This document shows, one piece after another, positions 53,242 through 62,419 of a stretch of 64,000 nt of DNA. The stretch lies in the NCBI RefSeq assembly GCF_017873855.1, contig NZ_JAGGKR010000001.1, positions 62,001 through 126,000 of the forward strand, given 5' to 3'. Position 1 is the stretch's first letter. Each line of letters begins with the position of its first letter. Origin of the DNA: Methanolinea mesophila. Lineage in GTDB: Archaea; Halobacteriota; Methanomicrobia; Methanomicrobiales; Methanospirillaceae. The notes under the pieces are model-generated. The model made no database searches, was not told the DNA's origin, and worked only from the letters and a program-made list of their open reading frames with translations. The translations under genes were made by a program, and so were the position numbers.

Positions 53242-53985
53242 ATGAAGTGCCATTTCCTCGGAACCAACGGGTGGTACGACACTCCTGCCGGGAACACCAC
53301 CTGCATCCTGATCGAGACCCCCGACCTTACCGTGGTCCTCGACGCCGGATCGGGTCTCTGGAAACTGGACCGCGTAGCCCGGATGGACCTGCCGGTGCAC
53401 CTGTTTCTCTCTCATTTTCATCTTGACCATCTCTTCGGAATGCATACCCTGAACAAATTCCCTCTTGGCCACGTTCTCAGTATCTACGGTCAGCCCGGGA
53501 CACGGGAGGTCCTCTCCACGCTGGTCGGTCCTCCGTTCACCGTCGGGCTGCACGACCTTCCTTTTCCGGTGCACATCATCGAGCGGGAAGAAGGAGACTA
53601 TCAGGACCCGTTTCGCGTATCCTGCCGATATCTCCGGCACTCGACCCCCTGCATGGGCTACCGGATTACCCTCGGAAAGAAGACCATTGCGTACTGCCCC
53701 GATACCGGGTATTGCGAAAATGCGGTCGAACTGGCGAAGAGTGCCGACCTGCTCATTGCAGAGTGCGCGCTCAGGCCGGGCGAAGAGAGCCCGGAATGGC
53801 CGCACCTCAACCCGGAGACCGCGATAAGGATTGCACGCGAGGCGGGGTCGAAACGGTTGGCGCTCGTTCATTTCGATGCCCGGGCCTACCCTTCCCCCGG
53901 GGACAGGGACCGGATCGGGTACCTGTACGCGAGGGAGTGTCCCTCACTCGTCATCACTCACGACGATCTTACGCTTGACCTCTAG
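53242..53985 (+). CDS. Metallo-beta-lactamase-fold hydrolase (RNase Z-like)
   Basis: This 247-residue protein has the zinc motif LSHFHLDHLFGMHTLN (His-x-His-x-Asp-His), CPDTGYCENAVELAKSADLL with a metal Asp, and a late VHFDARAY His. It starts MKCHFLGTNGWYDTPAGNTT like RNase Z and PqqB/phosphodiesterase relatives. It lacks the long exosite arm of true tRNase Z, so a small-molecule phosphodiesterase or hydrolase is as likely. It stands alone between the moeB cluster and a fasciclin gene. Confidence 0.85.
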   Translation: MKCHFLGTNGWYDTPAGNTTCILIETPDLTVVLDAGSGLWKLDRVARMDLPVHLFLSHFHLDHLFGMHTLNKFPLGHVLSIYGQPGTREVLSTLVGPPFTVGLHDLPFPVHIIEREEGDYQDPFRVSCRYLRHSTPCMGYRITLGKKTIAYCPDTGYCENAVELAKSADLLIAECALRPGEESPEWPHLNPETAIRIAREAGSKRLALVHFDARAYPSPGDRDRIGYLYARECPSLVITHDDLTLDL

Positions 53986-54126
53986 GCGAGCACTCTGCCA
54001 GGTCATCATGCGAAAAATTGCGTCTTGCGGGCTCACCCGGCATTGCGTTTCAGCTTCCAGATAGCCAGGCTACGGGTCCCGCGAAGATCTGAGGGACAAT
54101 GGGCGTTTTTCCCGAAAAAAACCTCA

Positions 54127-54135
54127 TTTTTTTTT
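54127..54135 (+). terminator. Poly-T run downstream of the beta-lactamase-fold gene
   Basis: Nine T residues about 140 bases after the stop, in an otherwise empty 269-base gap. Distance makes it an uncertain terminator. Confidence 0.3.
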
Positions 54136-54254
54136 ACGGGTTTTGTGCTGGAATCCCGGATGGGAAGAGGTATGACCCCCTCGCGTCGGGCATGAAGGAT
54201 ATCTTTTTGTAATCCGGGGCCCAGTAGGGAATACTAATTTTTGGAGGTATATGG

Positions 54255-54698
54255 ATGGGAAGGCCCGACCTTTGGCACAGGAACGTTATTGAACTGGCAG
54301 TGGCGGACGGGCGGTTCTCGGCATTTCTCCGGGCGATCCAGTCTGCAGGGCTCTTTGAACTTCTCACCGGTCCCGGGCCGTTCATCCTGTTCGCTCCTGT
54401 GGACACCGCGTTTGTCTCGATCTCCCAGGGCTTTTTCCAGAGACTTCGTCTCGCACCGGAAGCCCTTTCCCGACTGGTCTCCTGTCACGTGGTCAGAGGG
54501 GCGATGGAGATATCGAGGCTGACCGATCCCTGTCACCTCCGTTCACTTGCCGGCAAGAGCCTCACCGTCATTCCGGGAAGGATCCTCAGGGTGGAAAACG
54601 CCCGGATCCTGGCCGACGACCTGGTTTCCCGGAACGGCAGCCTGGTCCCCATCAACAGGCTCCTGCTGCCGAAAGACCTGCAGGAACACGGAACGTGA
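54255..54698 (+). CDS. Fasciclin (FAS1) domain protein
   Basis: This 147-residue protein is a single FAS1 domain: DGRFSAFLRAIQSAGLFELL, GPFILFAPVDTAF (the domain's best conserved box) and SCHVVRGAMEISRLTDPCHL. It has no signal peptide, so it is probably cytoplasmic, which is less common for FAS1, an adhesion-like fold. GGAGGTATATGG precedes the ATG. Confidence 0.88.
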   Translation: MGRPDLWHRNVIELAVADGRFSAFLRAIQSAGLFELLTGPGPFILFAPVDTAFVSISQGFFQRLRLAPEALSRLVSCHVVRGAMEISRLTDPCHLRSLAGKSLTVIPGRILRVENARILADDLVSRNGSLVPINRLLLPKDLQEHGT

Positions 54699-54865
54699 TC
54701 GAACACGGGAATGGTTTCCTCCCTACCGGCCAGGTTGACATCACATCTTTTTTTACACGACGTTCCAGGAGGATCCGTCTTGTCCGCCATGGCAGTACCC
54801 CGCACAAATCTCTGATATTTTAAAAAAAAATAGGGACATTGTCCCTGGAAGGGAAAATCCAATAC

Positions 54866-55771
54866 TTAGCGTACCGATCGGATCAACCCGTCGAACATCG
54901 TGTTCAGCCTGTCGACGGCGGTCCCGAACTGGTCGAGCCCCGTCCTGTTCACCGAACCTTCCCGTTCATATGATTCAGCCAGGGCATTTCCTGTTGATTC
55001 GAATGCAGCGATTCCGCCCCGGAGTTCATCCAGGGAGACCTGGTCCGCCCCGCTTGCGGTAATAAGGTCCGGCCCGGGTACGGCCAGGGCATCGTCGATC
55101 TCTCCGGGGGATATAATGAAGTCCTGTTTCTTTCCGGAGTCGCCGGTAAGAAGGTACCCGTACAGGTCGCCCGATCCGGCGAGCATCGCATTCTTTGCGT
55201 CGGTAAGCCGGACTGCCGCACGATCACCGGCGCTTCCGGAATCTGCGGCGACTCTCGAGGAATAATCCCGGTAAAACCAGTCCATCTCGTTGGAGAGGTC
55301 GTCAAACTGGTCTTCCATGTTCTTGAGAGACTCCCGGTCCACGGTACCCCCCGAGCGGGAAATGTCGAGTATGTCGTTCACCGACATCTGGTATGCGTCC
55401 TTCATCATCAGGATGGCCTGGAGCCCGGCATACTCCTGGGAATGGTCCGGCCGGGTAAGGTCCGCCTCGCCTGCGAAGGTCGCGGCTCCGGTATCGAAAT
55501 GATCCATACTCGCGATGAAACCCTCCGTCTCTTCACTGTTCCCGGTCAGCAGGGAGGCGAGGGCCTCCTCATGCGCCTCGAGGATATCTGCCTTCATCCC
55601 CGCGAGCGTGAGCGCGGCCGCGGTATTCCCGGGGGGAGGCGGGACGGTGGCCGGGGGAGTCGGAATGGGAGTAGCTTGTCCCGTCATGTCCGGTCCCTGA
55701 GGAGCCGTACACCCTGAGACAAGCATCACGGCGAGAAGAAATATTGAGAGTGGAATTGCTGTCCTTTTCAT
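54866..55771 (-). CDS. Lipoprotein of unknown function
   Basis: This 301-residue protein has a signal peptide with lipobox (LLAVMLVSGC, Cys at about 21), a Pro/Thr-rich linker (TPIPTPPATVPPPPGNTAAA) and a helical domain rich in Asp, Ser and Ala. The helical part may be two related halves (EGFIASMDHFDTGAATFAGE and KQDFIISPGEIDDALAVPGP look similar). It is anchored outside the membrane. The two-unit pattern recalls four-helix ligand-binding domains of sensors, but I cannot name a family. Confidence 0.8.
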   Translation of the reverse strand: MKRTAIPLSIFLLAVMLVSGCTAPQGPDMTGQATPIPTPPATVPPPPGNTAAALTLAGMKADILEAHEEALASLLTGNSEETEGFIASMDHFDTGAATFAGEADLTRPDHSQEYAGLQAILMMKDAYQMSVNDILDISRSGGTVDRESLKNMEDQFDDLSNEMDWFYRDYSSRVAADSGSAGDRAAVRLTDAKNAMLAGSGDLYGYLLTGDSGKKQDFIISPGEIDDALAVPGPDLITASGADQVSLDELRGGIAAFESTGNALAESYEREGSVNRTGLDQFGTAVDRLNTMFDGLIRSVR

Positions 55772-55915
55772 GGTCCTTATTCAGGATAGGGCCGGATAAC
55801 GAATAAAACTATCAGATTTCCATGATACGAAGTTCTCAACCTTCGCCCGGATTTCACGGGCCCCCCGGGCGTCCGGACTCGGGTATATGACCTATGACCT
55901 CCACATTTCTGTGCA

Positions 55916-56380
55916 ATGGATTTCGAGGTTGAACCCTACCGGTCCCGTCATTTTTCGCAGGTTTGCGGGCTGGAACTCAGGGGGGAGGAGTGCGGGTACG
56001 CTGCGGCGGTGTTTGTCCGGCAGATGGAGGAACTGACCCCCTCTGCTTTTTTTATCGCCACGGCCGCTGACGAGGTTATTGGGTTTGCCGTAGGGGCCAT
56101 GTCGGGTACCGGGAACCATGACTCCTGGGTCCTTCGCCTCCGGGTCCTTCCTCCGTACCAGAGGAAAGGTATCGGGACCGCCCTCATGCACAGGCTTCTC
56201 CGGGCCCTTGCATCGGAGGGCGCCGGGAGGGTTTTCCTCTCGGTATCTCCCCTGAACACATCCGCACTGGCGCTTTATATAAAATTAGGGTTCCTGGTGA
56301 CCGGAGAAAGAGCCGGGTATTTCGGACCGGGTGAAGACCGGTTGATTCTCGTCAGGGACCTTTCCGGTCCATTGTCGTAG
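55916..56380 (+). CDS. GNAT family N-acetyltransferase (RimI-like)
   Basis: This 154-residue protein has the acetyl-CoA loop LRVLPPYQRKGIGTALMHRL (Arg-Lys-Gly-Ile-Gly) and the C-terminal SPLNTSALALYIKLGFLVTG typical of RimI-type enzymes that acetylate protein N-termini. Small-molecule targets are also possible. It stands alone between a lipoprotein gene and a PEGA gene on the other strand. Confidence 0.88.
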   Translation: MDFEVEPYRSRHFSQVCGLELRGEECGYAAAVFVRQMEELTPSAFFIATAADEVIGFAVGAMSGTGNHDSWVLRLRVLPPYQRKGIGTALMHRLLRALASEGAGRVFLSVSPLNTSALALYIKLGFLVTGERAGYFGPGEDRLILVRDLSGPLS

Positions 56381-56397
56381 GAAAAGAGGGGAAGATC

Positions 56398-57699
56398 TCA
56401 GCGCCTTCTCATAACCAGGAGTGCAGTGACCAGGAGCGCCCCGATTATCAGTTCATTCCACAGGCCGGCAGGAGTCGGGGGAGAGACCTGGACCAGGCCG
56501 GCGTGCACAGAGACGACCTGTCCCGGAGTGACGGTAAGGTTTGACGTATAGTCATTATACCCGGCAAGCTGCACGACGAGCGAATGGGTTCCTGCCGGGA
56601 TGTTATCGAGGGTAAGGGGGGTTATCCCCCGGAGCGCATCATCGAGGAACACGTTTGCCCCGCTCGGGTCGGAATTGACCTGTACAGACCCGCTCTGGCC
56701 CAGGGATGTACCCGGCACGAGGATGGCGTTTACCCTCGAGGTCTGTCCGGCGGCAACCGAGATCGAGTCATTGTAGTCCTGGTAATTCACTATGGTCAGC
56801 TCGAGCAGGTGGTCGCCCGGCGCGATCCCCGTAAGCTCGAGAGGGGTGCCTGCATGCGTCATCCCCTGGTAGGCCCCGTCGAGGAAGACCGCAGCGCCCA
56901 CCGGGGTGGAACTCACCTCGATATCGCCGGTCGGCGCCCTGGATGCAGGAGCCAGGGTTGCATCGACGATTGTCACCGCATTCTGCGTGACCAGGACCGT
57001 GGACGTCCAGTCCTCGTACCCTGCCAGGCGTATCCGCACGATGTGGTTCCCGGCCTGCATGCTCCCCACCGTGATGTCGGAATGGCCCTTAAAAAAGCCG
57101 TCCACGTATACGTCCGCTCCCGAAGGTGAACTCTTCACCTGGATGCTCCCGATCTGGGTGAGCGCGTTTAACATGGCATTGACCGTAACCGACCCGCCTT
57201 CGGGGATATTCACCTGCGTGGAAAACGGCTGGTACCCCGAGAGGAAGGCCTGGACAACGTGGGGGCCGGAAGTCATCCCCTGGTACGTCCACGGCGCCTG
57301 CTGGCCGTTCCCCCCGTCAACGGTGATAAGCGCCCCTCCCGGGGACGAGGTCACCACGAGCGTCCCGAACGGGGTAACGGGTTCCAGCCGGGCCACCACC
57401 GCGACAGTCTGGCCGACCGGGGGGTTATCCGTCAATGTTTTCGAATAAGGGAGATATCCGCGGGAGGTAACCCCGAGGGTATGAGGCGGGGAGGAGGAGA
57501 TCGGCACCGCGATCGTCAGGGGCGTTTCTCCCTGGAACACCGAGTCGAAGGTAACTTCCGCCCCCGAAGGTATCGACTCCACCTGGAAATACCCGATCAT
57601 GTCCGTGTTCTCCGGGATTGCTCCACCTGCCAGCGCGATAAGCCCCATGAGAGAGACCGCAATGAAAAGCCTGAATATTCCGGCCATAGCACTCTTCAC
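56398..57699 (-). CDS. Surface protein with five PEGA domains
   Basis: This 433-residue protein has an N-terminal signal peptide (RLFIAVSLMGLIALAGGAIP), about five PEGA domains of around 70 residues each (VESIPSGAEVTFDSVFQGET, VKSSPSGADVYVDGFFKGHS, VNSDPSGANVFLDDALRGIT are good examples) and a C-terminal membrane helix with a basic end (LIIGALLVTALLVMRRR). It is therefore exported and anchored at both topology ends. PEGA proteins are common on methanogen surfaces, with roles in envelope structure. The start may be Met-5. Confidence 0.9.
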   Translation of the reverse strand: MKSAMAGIFRLFIAVSLMGLIALAGGAIPENTDMIGYFQVESIPSGAEVTFDSVFQGETPLTIAVPISSSPPHTLGVTSRGYLPYSKTLTDNPPVGQTVAVVARLEPVTPFGTLVVTSSPGGALITVDGGNGQQAPWTYQGMTSGPHVVQAFLSGYQPFSTQVNIPEGGSVTVNAMLNALTQIGSIQVKSSPSGADVYVDGFFKGHSDITVGSMQAGNHIVRIRLAGYEDWTSTVLVTQNAVTIVDATLAPASRAPTGDIEVSSTPVGAAVFLDGAYQGMTHAGTPLELTGIAPGDHLLELTIVNYQDYNDSISVAAGQTSRVNAILVPGTSLGQSGSVQVNSDPSGANVFLDDALRGITPLTLDNIPAGTHSLVVQLAGYNDYTSNLTVTPGQVVSVHAGLVQVSPPTPAGLWNELIIGALLVTALLVMRRR

Positions 57700-57833
57700 C
57701 TGCTCCTAGGGTGAGAGAGGCGCGATAAATTATTTAATTTTATCATCGGTCCCGGACGCGCAGGCTGCGGCATACGATTTTTCAACAGGCTCATATATTA
57801 TGCGGTCAGATATGAGACTGAAGGCCCGGGATA

Positions 57834-58262
57834 ATGCTCGAATATCTCAACAAATATGAAAAACTGGTATATTATACCCTGAGCATACTCCTGGCGTTCG
57901 TGATCTTCTTTGCCGTACTCGAGTTGATCTGGCTCATCATATCGGGGCTCTTCAACGAAACCGGCCTTCGGCTTGATAATTATGAAATACTCAATCTCTT
58001 CGGCTTTTTCCTCCTCATCCTGATCGGGATCGAACTGCTCGATACCATCAAAGCCTATATCACAAAACACGAGATCCACGTGGAAGTCATCGTGCTGCTC
58101 GCGATAATCGCGGTGGCCCGGAAAATAATACTGCTCGATCCGCTCACCACCGGGGAATCCCAGGCGGTGAGCGATATCGCATTGATCGGGCTCGGGGTCA
58201 TCGTGATCGCCCTCGCAGGGGCATACTACCTCATAAGAAAATCAGGAATCAGTCAGATTTGA
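57834..58262 (+). CDS. PsiE-like membrane protein
   Basis: This 142-residue protein has four membrane helices and the PsiE family pattern: LLILIGIELLDTIKAYITKH in the middle, followed by EIHVEVIVLLAIIAVARKII. PsiE is induced by phosphate starvation in E. coli; the biochemical function is unknown. No phosphate genes are nearby. Confidence 0.83.
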   Translation: MLEYLNKYEKLVYYTLSILLAFVIFFAVLELIWLIISGLFNETGLRLDNYEILNLFGFFLLILIGIELLDTIKAYITKHEIHVEVIVLLAIIAVARKIILLDPLTTGESQAVSDIALIGLGVIVIALAGAYYLIRKSGISQI

Positions 58263-58429
58263 TCCCGTGACCCGCCCTCGGGTGGTCCCGCATTCTTTCC
58301 GGACCCGGGATATCCCGGTCTGTTGCCAGGGTGATCTTACCCCGCCACCCAGTCTTCCTCAACGACCTGAAGATGAAAAAAGATCCGCTCAACAGGTCTT
58401 CCTGCACAATCACGGGGTGTTGCAGGGAA

Positions 58430-58884
58430 ATGGATATGAAGGCGACAGGCAACAACAGGCAGCGATTCGTAATGCTTTTCGACCGGATCCTCAACCGGGC
58501 CAAAGGAGAACTCCTCGACGGACTGATTTCCGGGGAGTATGTCGACCATAACCCCGTGCCGGATCAGGCACGGGCGCCGAAGGGATTAAAAGCAGGTTGA
58601 AGGACCTGCGTGCTGCATTTCCGGACCTGCAGTTCTTCCCTGAGGGCCTCGTCGCGGAAGGAGACCTTGTCGCAGTACGCTATCACTGGACGGGAACCCG
58701 GACAGGGAGGTTCCTCGGTCTTGCTCCAACAGGAACACAGGTGCTGGTCAAATGAATGGACTTCTATCGGTTCTACGGGGGCAAGCGGGTGGAACACTGG
58801 GACTCCGCCGACCAGCTCGGGCTGATACGGCAGCTCGGAGTTTCCCGAACTCCGCTGATCCACCTGCGGGCGATAACCCGTTAA
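58430..58884 (+). pseudogene. Broken SnoaL-like ester cyclase gene
   Basis: The first frame opens at ATG 58430 (MDMKATGNNRQRFVMLFDRI, then GEYVDHNPVPDQA) and stops at 58598-58600. The family sequence continues in another frame with GIKSRLKDLRAAFPDLQFFP and RYHWTGTRTGRFLGLAPTGT to an in-frame TGA at 58753-58755, beyond which FYRFYGGKRVEHWDSADQLG, the usual end, is readable to the TAA at 58882-58884. One frameshift (near 58565-58580) and one stop therefore break a gene of about 150 codons. Sequence error could explain one of the two. Confidence 0.72.
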
Positions 58885-58981
58885 GGTTGAACGACAATAC
58901 TTCAGGAGTGAGCGTAAACCCGCCGGGGGAGGTGCAACCGAGACTTCTCCCTGCCGGACGGGCTCATATGCGCGAGCGATC

Positions 58982-59641
58982 ATGAATCTACCTCATGCAG
59001 TGGTGCCGGATGAAGAACACGGGGTACAAATCGACCCCCGGTCGCGACCGGAGTTCGCGCGAATCAGCGCCATCTGCGACAGGATATCTGGCTCGAAAAC
59101 CCGCGGGGAACTCGGGATGGCCCTCGCCCGGGAGGTGGGACACTATTCCATGTATGACCTCCAGGTGATATGCGGCAGGCTCCAGCACGAGATCTCGCGT
59201 CTGCCTTCACCTTATCGCGAGGCTATACGCCCGTACTTCCTGGAACAACTCTTCGGCATGCACCACAGGCTGCTCCTCATGGACCGGGAAGGATCGTTTC
59301 TCCCGATGACCTCCCTGGTCCCGGACCCCGATCTCTTCCTCTCCTTCTGCAGTATGGTCCCCGAAGGGTGTTTCCGCTGGGAGGACGGCAGAGAGTATGT
59401 AGCCCACTTATATTCGCCCTATCACCGGCTCTTTTACTACCTTGTCAGCGCGTTCGCCATGTTCGTCCTGGAACTCCCGGGCCACCCCGCAGGCACCCCT
59501 TTCCCGGGCGGCTTCCGGGTCGAGTTACGGGACAACCGCTACGTGTGCCCGATCCGCGACAGAGAGGAGGATGTACCCTACTCCATCTGCAATTTCTGCC
59601 CTGCGGTCCAGGACGAGAAGAACAGACCGGAATCGGAGTGA
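58982..59641 (+). CDS. DUF2115 (UPF0305) family protein
   Basis: This 219-residue soluble protein fits the archaeal DUF2115 family, which is found mostly in methanogens and has no known function. The C-terminal region NRYVCPIRDREEDVPYSICN followed by FCPAVQDEKNR has four Cys-containing or polar metal-like positions. The middle is helical with LLLMDREGSFLPMTSLVPDP. It stands downstream of the broken SnoaL gene on the same strand. Confidence 0.75.
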   Translation: MNLPHAVVPDEEHGVQIDPRSRPEFARISAICDRISGSKTRGELGMALAREVGHYSMYDLQVICGRLQHEISRLPSPYREAIRPYFLEQLFGMHHRLLLMDREGSFLPMTSLVPDPDLFLSFCSMVPEGCFRWEDGREYVAHLYSPYHRLFYYLVSAFAMFVLELPGHPAGTPFPGGFRVELRDNRYVCPIRDREEDVPYSICNFCPAVQDEKNRPESE

Positions 59642-59845
59642 GCTCCAACCCTCAATCCCGGAATACACGGCTTTTAAAAACAATCCCCGGCATCCCCGAG
59701 GAGGAACGGTGCGGGGTTCTGCGGGGGTTCCGCGGGGCCTCCGGAGAGAAGGAAATTTTCGAACGTTCCCCCGATCCGCACCGGTTTCTCCTCGAAAGGA
59801 GCAACAGATTAATAGTTCCGCACAATCGAGCTACATTGGATACCC

Positions 59846-60238
59846 ATGCTGAATGTTGAGGGAATAAGTACCGAGGCTAAGATCGGAAAGATCCTGATTC
59901 TCGTGGCCATCGTTATCGGCCTGCTGGTAATCATCGCGCTTGCGATCGTTGCGGCTTTCATCTACACCGCAGGAAGCGTCTCAGGGTTCGGGGCGAACCT
60001 CACCATCCCGCTGCTGATAATAATCCCGCTGCTCGCGCTGAAGGTCGTAGGGCTTATCATCGGGTTTTTCGCCCTCGGCTCCACCGAGAAGAAGGACTTC
60101 AACCGTGCCGGCATACTGGCCATAATTTCATCGGTCCTGCCCCCGCTGGACCTGATCATGCTCATTGGCGGGATATTCTGCCTGGTGAGCAGGGAAGCAA
60201 ACCAGGAGAGGGCGCCCGCGGAACTCGTTCCTTCCTGA
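59846..60238 (+). CDS. Small membrane protein, four helices
   Basis: This 130-residue protein has three or four hydrophobic helices (LVAIVIGLLVIIALAIVAAF, IPLLIIIPLLALKVVGLIIG, then a helix around LPPLDLIMLIGGIFCL). A loop with STEKKDFNRA separates pairs of helices. It resembles the DUF4064-type membrane proteins only in general form. Function unknown. Confidence 0.7.
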   Translation: MLNVEGISTEAKIGKILILVAIVIGLLVIIALAIVAAFIYTAGSVSGFGANLTIPLLIIIPLLALKVVGLIIGFFALGSTEKKDFNRAGILAIISSVLPPLDLIMLIGGIFCLVSREANQERAPAELVPS

Positions 60239-60304
60239 AACGGAGATCATTCTTTTTTTCTCACTCACCTTCGTTCTCTCTCCCAAGCGCTCAGATGACA
60301 AGGA

Positions 60305-60892
60305 ATGCTGATGGAAAAAGAAAATAAACGGACCACGTCGCACACGACGGGGTTGGAGACGACCGGGCCGGAAGACTCACCAGATACTCCGCGCTACAGG
60401 GAAGTTCAGCGTTTCCGGCAACCGGTCCTCTGGGTACTTCTGCTGGGAATTTCCGCAGTCTCCCTCTGCACTGCGGCGGGCATTGCCGTAGAACATATCG
60501 CGCCTGGTCAGGCCGGAATATCCGATCCCTTCTTTACCGCGGCAGGTATCCTGTTCGGGGCGGGGCTCCCCCTCTTTTTTTGGTTCCTTGCCCTGGAGGT
60601 CGAGGTTATCGATAAGTGTGTCCGATACCGGTTCTTTCCCGTTCATGCATCCTACCGTAGTGTTGCGTTCGATGCGATCGCAGGATACCGCGTGGGGTCC
60701 TGCCGTCTTGCCCGGGAATACAGCGGCTTCGGGATCCGGTACCGGTGGAAAGGGTACGCCTGCACCGTTCGCGGTGACAGGGGGATCATCTTTACTCTCA
60801 AGGACGGGTCCACCGTGATTATAGGATCGGCAAGTCCTGAGGATTTTGCGCGGGCGATTGCCCGGACTTCGGGAATCTTACCGGCCGGATGA
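60305..60892 (+). CDS. Membrane protein with PH-like tail (DUF6141-like)
   Basis: This 195-residue protein has a hydrophilic N-terminus, two membrane helices (VLWVLLLGISAVSLCTAAGI and around FFTAAGILFGAGLPLFFWFL) and a soluble C-terminal half of beta character (CVRYRFFPVHASYRSVAFDA, DRGIIFTLKDGSTVIIGSAS) like bacterial PH domains. The YREVQRFRQPVLWVL start is what suggests DUF6141. Function unknown. Confidence 0.65.
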   Translation: MLMEKENKRTTSHTTGLETTGPEDSPDTPRYREVQRFRQPVLWVLLLGISAVSLCTAAGIAVEHIAPGQAGISDPFFTAAGILFGAGLPLFFWFLALEVEVIDKCVRYRFFPVHASYRSVAFDAIAGYRVGSCRLAREYSGFGIRYRWKGYACTVRGDRGIIFTLKDGSTVIIGSASPEDFARAIARTSGILPAG

Positions 60893-61102
60893 CAATTTTG
60901 GGTGGGAACCCTGTAAAGCCGGATGCACAATCCGGGTCTTTCGCAGAAGATAATCTTTCGTATATTCCTCTGGCGACACTCTTTCTTAAGCAGGCGTTGT
61001 GAAATCCGATCAGGCGGCTCCCCCAGGGTTACCGATCCCTGTCGACGGTTCCCCTCGCAGGATCGGTAGACTACGCGGAGCCCGCTACAGCCCGTCATCC
61101 AC

Positions 61103-61411
61103 TCATGGAAGCTCTTCCTGAGGGCACCGGTGCCCGTAAAGCAGGTTTTCCAGTGGTTCAACCCATAATTCCCGGTCTCCGACCAGGCACCGCTCGTGGA
61201 CATCCATTGCCCATACCGGATATGGGACGCATGCCACATCGAGTTCGGGAATCGGGACTGAAGGCAGCCGCGAAAGGTCGATGAACTTCTCGCCGGGAAA
61301 ATGCTCTTCCACCAGACGGTCGAGTCCGTTGATCATCTCCAGTAAAACGTACACATCCTCCCGGTCCCAGTTCATGATCGCTTCCGCGAGCCGGACCGCC
61401 TCGTCTTTCAT
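61103..61411 (-). CDS. Hypothetical soluble protein
   Basis: I do not recognise a family. From ATG at 61411 the 102-residue product begins MKDEAVRLAEAIMNWDREDV and continues with a helix (LLEMINGLDRLVEEHFPGEK) and a mixed C-terminus rich in Pro and Cys. The open frame extends to 61477, but the added residues (CIGRATADQVYHPRC) look less natural. It precedes the mscS gene's 3' end by 93 bases on the same strand and may belong to that operon. Confidence 0.6.
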   Translation of the reverse strand: MKDEAVRLAEAIMNWDREDVYVLLEMINGLDRLVEEHFPGEKFIDLSRLPSVPIPELDVACVPYPVWAMDVHERCLVGDRELWVEPLENLLYGHRCPQEELP

Positions 61412-61504
61412 TGGATATTCCAGCAATCTGCACCGCGGGTGATAAACCTGATCCGCGGTCGCCCTCCCGATACACAACGGGGAGCAGGACAGTCCTCTCC
61501 GGAC

Positions 61505-62419
61505 TTATTTCCGGCCCGGATCCGTTCCAGACCCCTCGTCCCGGCCTTCTACCCGGATGGAAAATGGCTCCCGTGCAAAATGAATGACCTGCTGGGCATA
61601 CGGAAGCTCGATCCCCGAGTCCTCCAGGACCTTTTTCATTCCCGGGAGAATCCCCGTCCGGAGCGAGATATCGTCCCTGGTATTGGCCCACTCGGAGGGG
61701 AACCATACCCGTGCCTTGATGATTACGGAATTCGAATCGATATCGCTCACGAAGATGTCAGGCGGAGGGTTCTTCAGGGCGAATGGAAATTGTTCCAGGT
61801 GAGCCCTTAACAGGCGGATCGCGCGGTCGGTATCGTCCTCGTATCGGATCCCGAGGGTATACTCGTACCTCCTGGCCGCGTTCGCATAGTAATTGGAGAC
61901 CTGAGTACCGTATACCTGGTCGTTCGGGACCCGGATGAATACCCCTGACGTTGTCCTGACCAGGGTGGAGAAGAGCTTGATGCCTTCGACAGTACCGCTC
62001 ACTCCCCCGATCTCGACAAAATCCCCTGCGGAGATCACCCGCTCCTGGTGGAGTGCGACCCCGGAGACGAAGTTCGAGATCACCTTCTGGCTTGATACGG
62101 CGATAACCACCAGGATCCCGACGATCCCAATGAGCATGAATGTAAAGCTCACATCGAGGAAACTCGGCACGGCAATCCCGATCGCGATGACGAAGATGAG
62201 AACCTGCACTATCCTTATGAAAAATTTCAGCTGGTCCTTCTTCATCCGGTGCCCGAACTTTTTCCGGAGATAGATCGCCACGATCTTCGCCACGATGAAC
62301 GCGACGATAAGGCTGACAATAAACAGGGCGACCCGCGTATAGGTGATGTTCCCGAGGACGTGCTCCTCCCGGAGCTCGAAGATCTGGTTGACGGTAAAAT
62401 TGAACGCTTCGGGGATCAT
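61505..62419 (-). CDS. MscS family mechanosensitive channel
   Basis: This 304-residue protein has about three or four membrane helices, the pore-lining helix around IAVSSQKVISNFVSGVALHQ and the beta domain SAGDFVEIGGVSGTVEGIKL followed by VPNDQVYGTQVSNYY. It should open under membrane tension to release small solutes during osmotic downshock. It overlaps the upstream DUF432 gene by four bases (ATGA), a pairing seen in other archaea. Confidence 0.92.
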   Translation of the reverse strand: MIPEAFNFTVNQIFELREEHVLGNITYTRVALFIVSLIVAFIVAKIVAIYLRKKFGHRMKKDQLKFFIRIVQVLIFVIAIGIAVPSFLDVSFTFMLIGIVGILVVIAVSSQKVISNFVSGVALHQERVISAGDFVEIGGVSGTVEGIKLFSTLVRTTSGVFIRVPNDQVYGTQVSNYYANAARRYEYTLGIRYEDDTDRAIRLLRAHLEQFPFALKNPPPDIFVSDIDSNSVIIKARVWFPSEWANTRDDISLRTGILPGMKKVLEDSGIELPYAQQVIHFAREPFSIRVEGRDEGSGTDPGRK

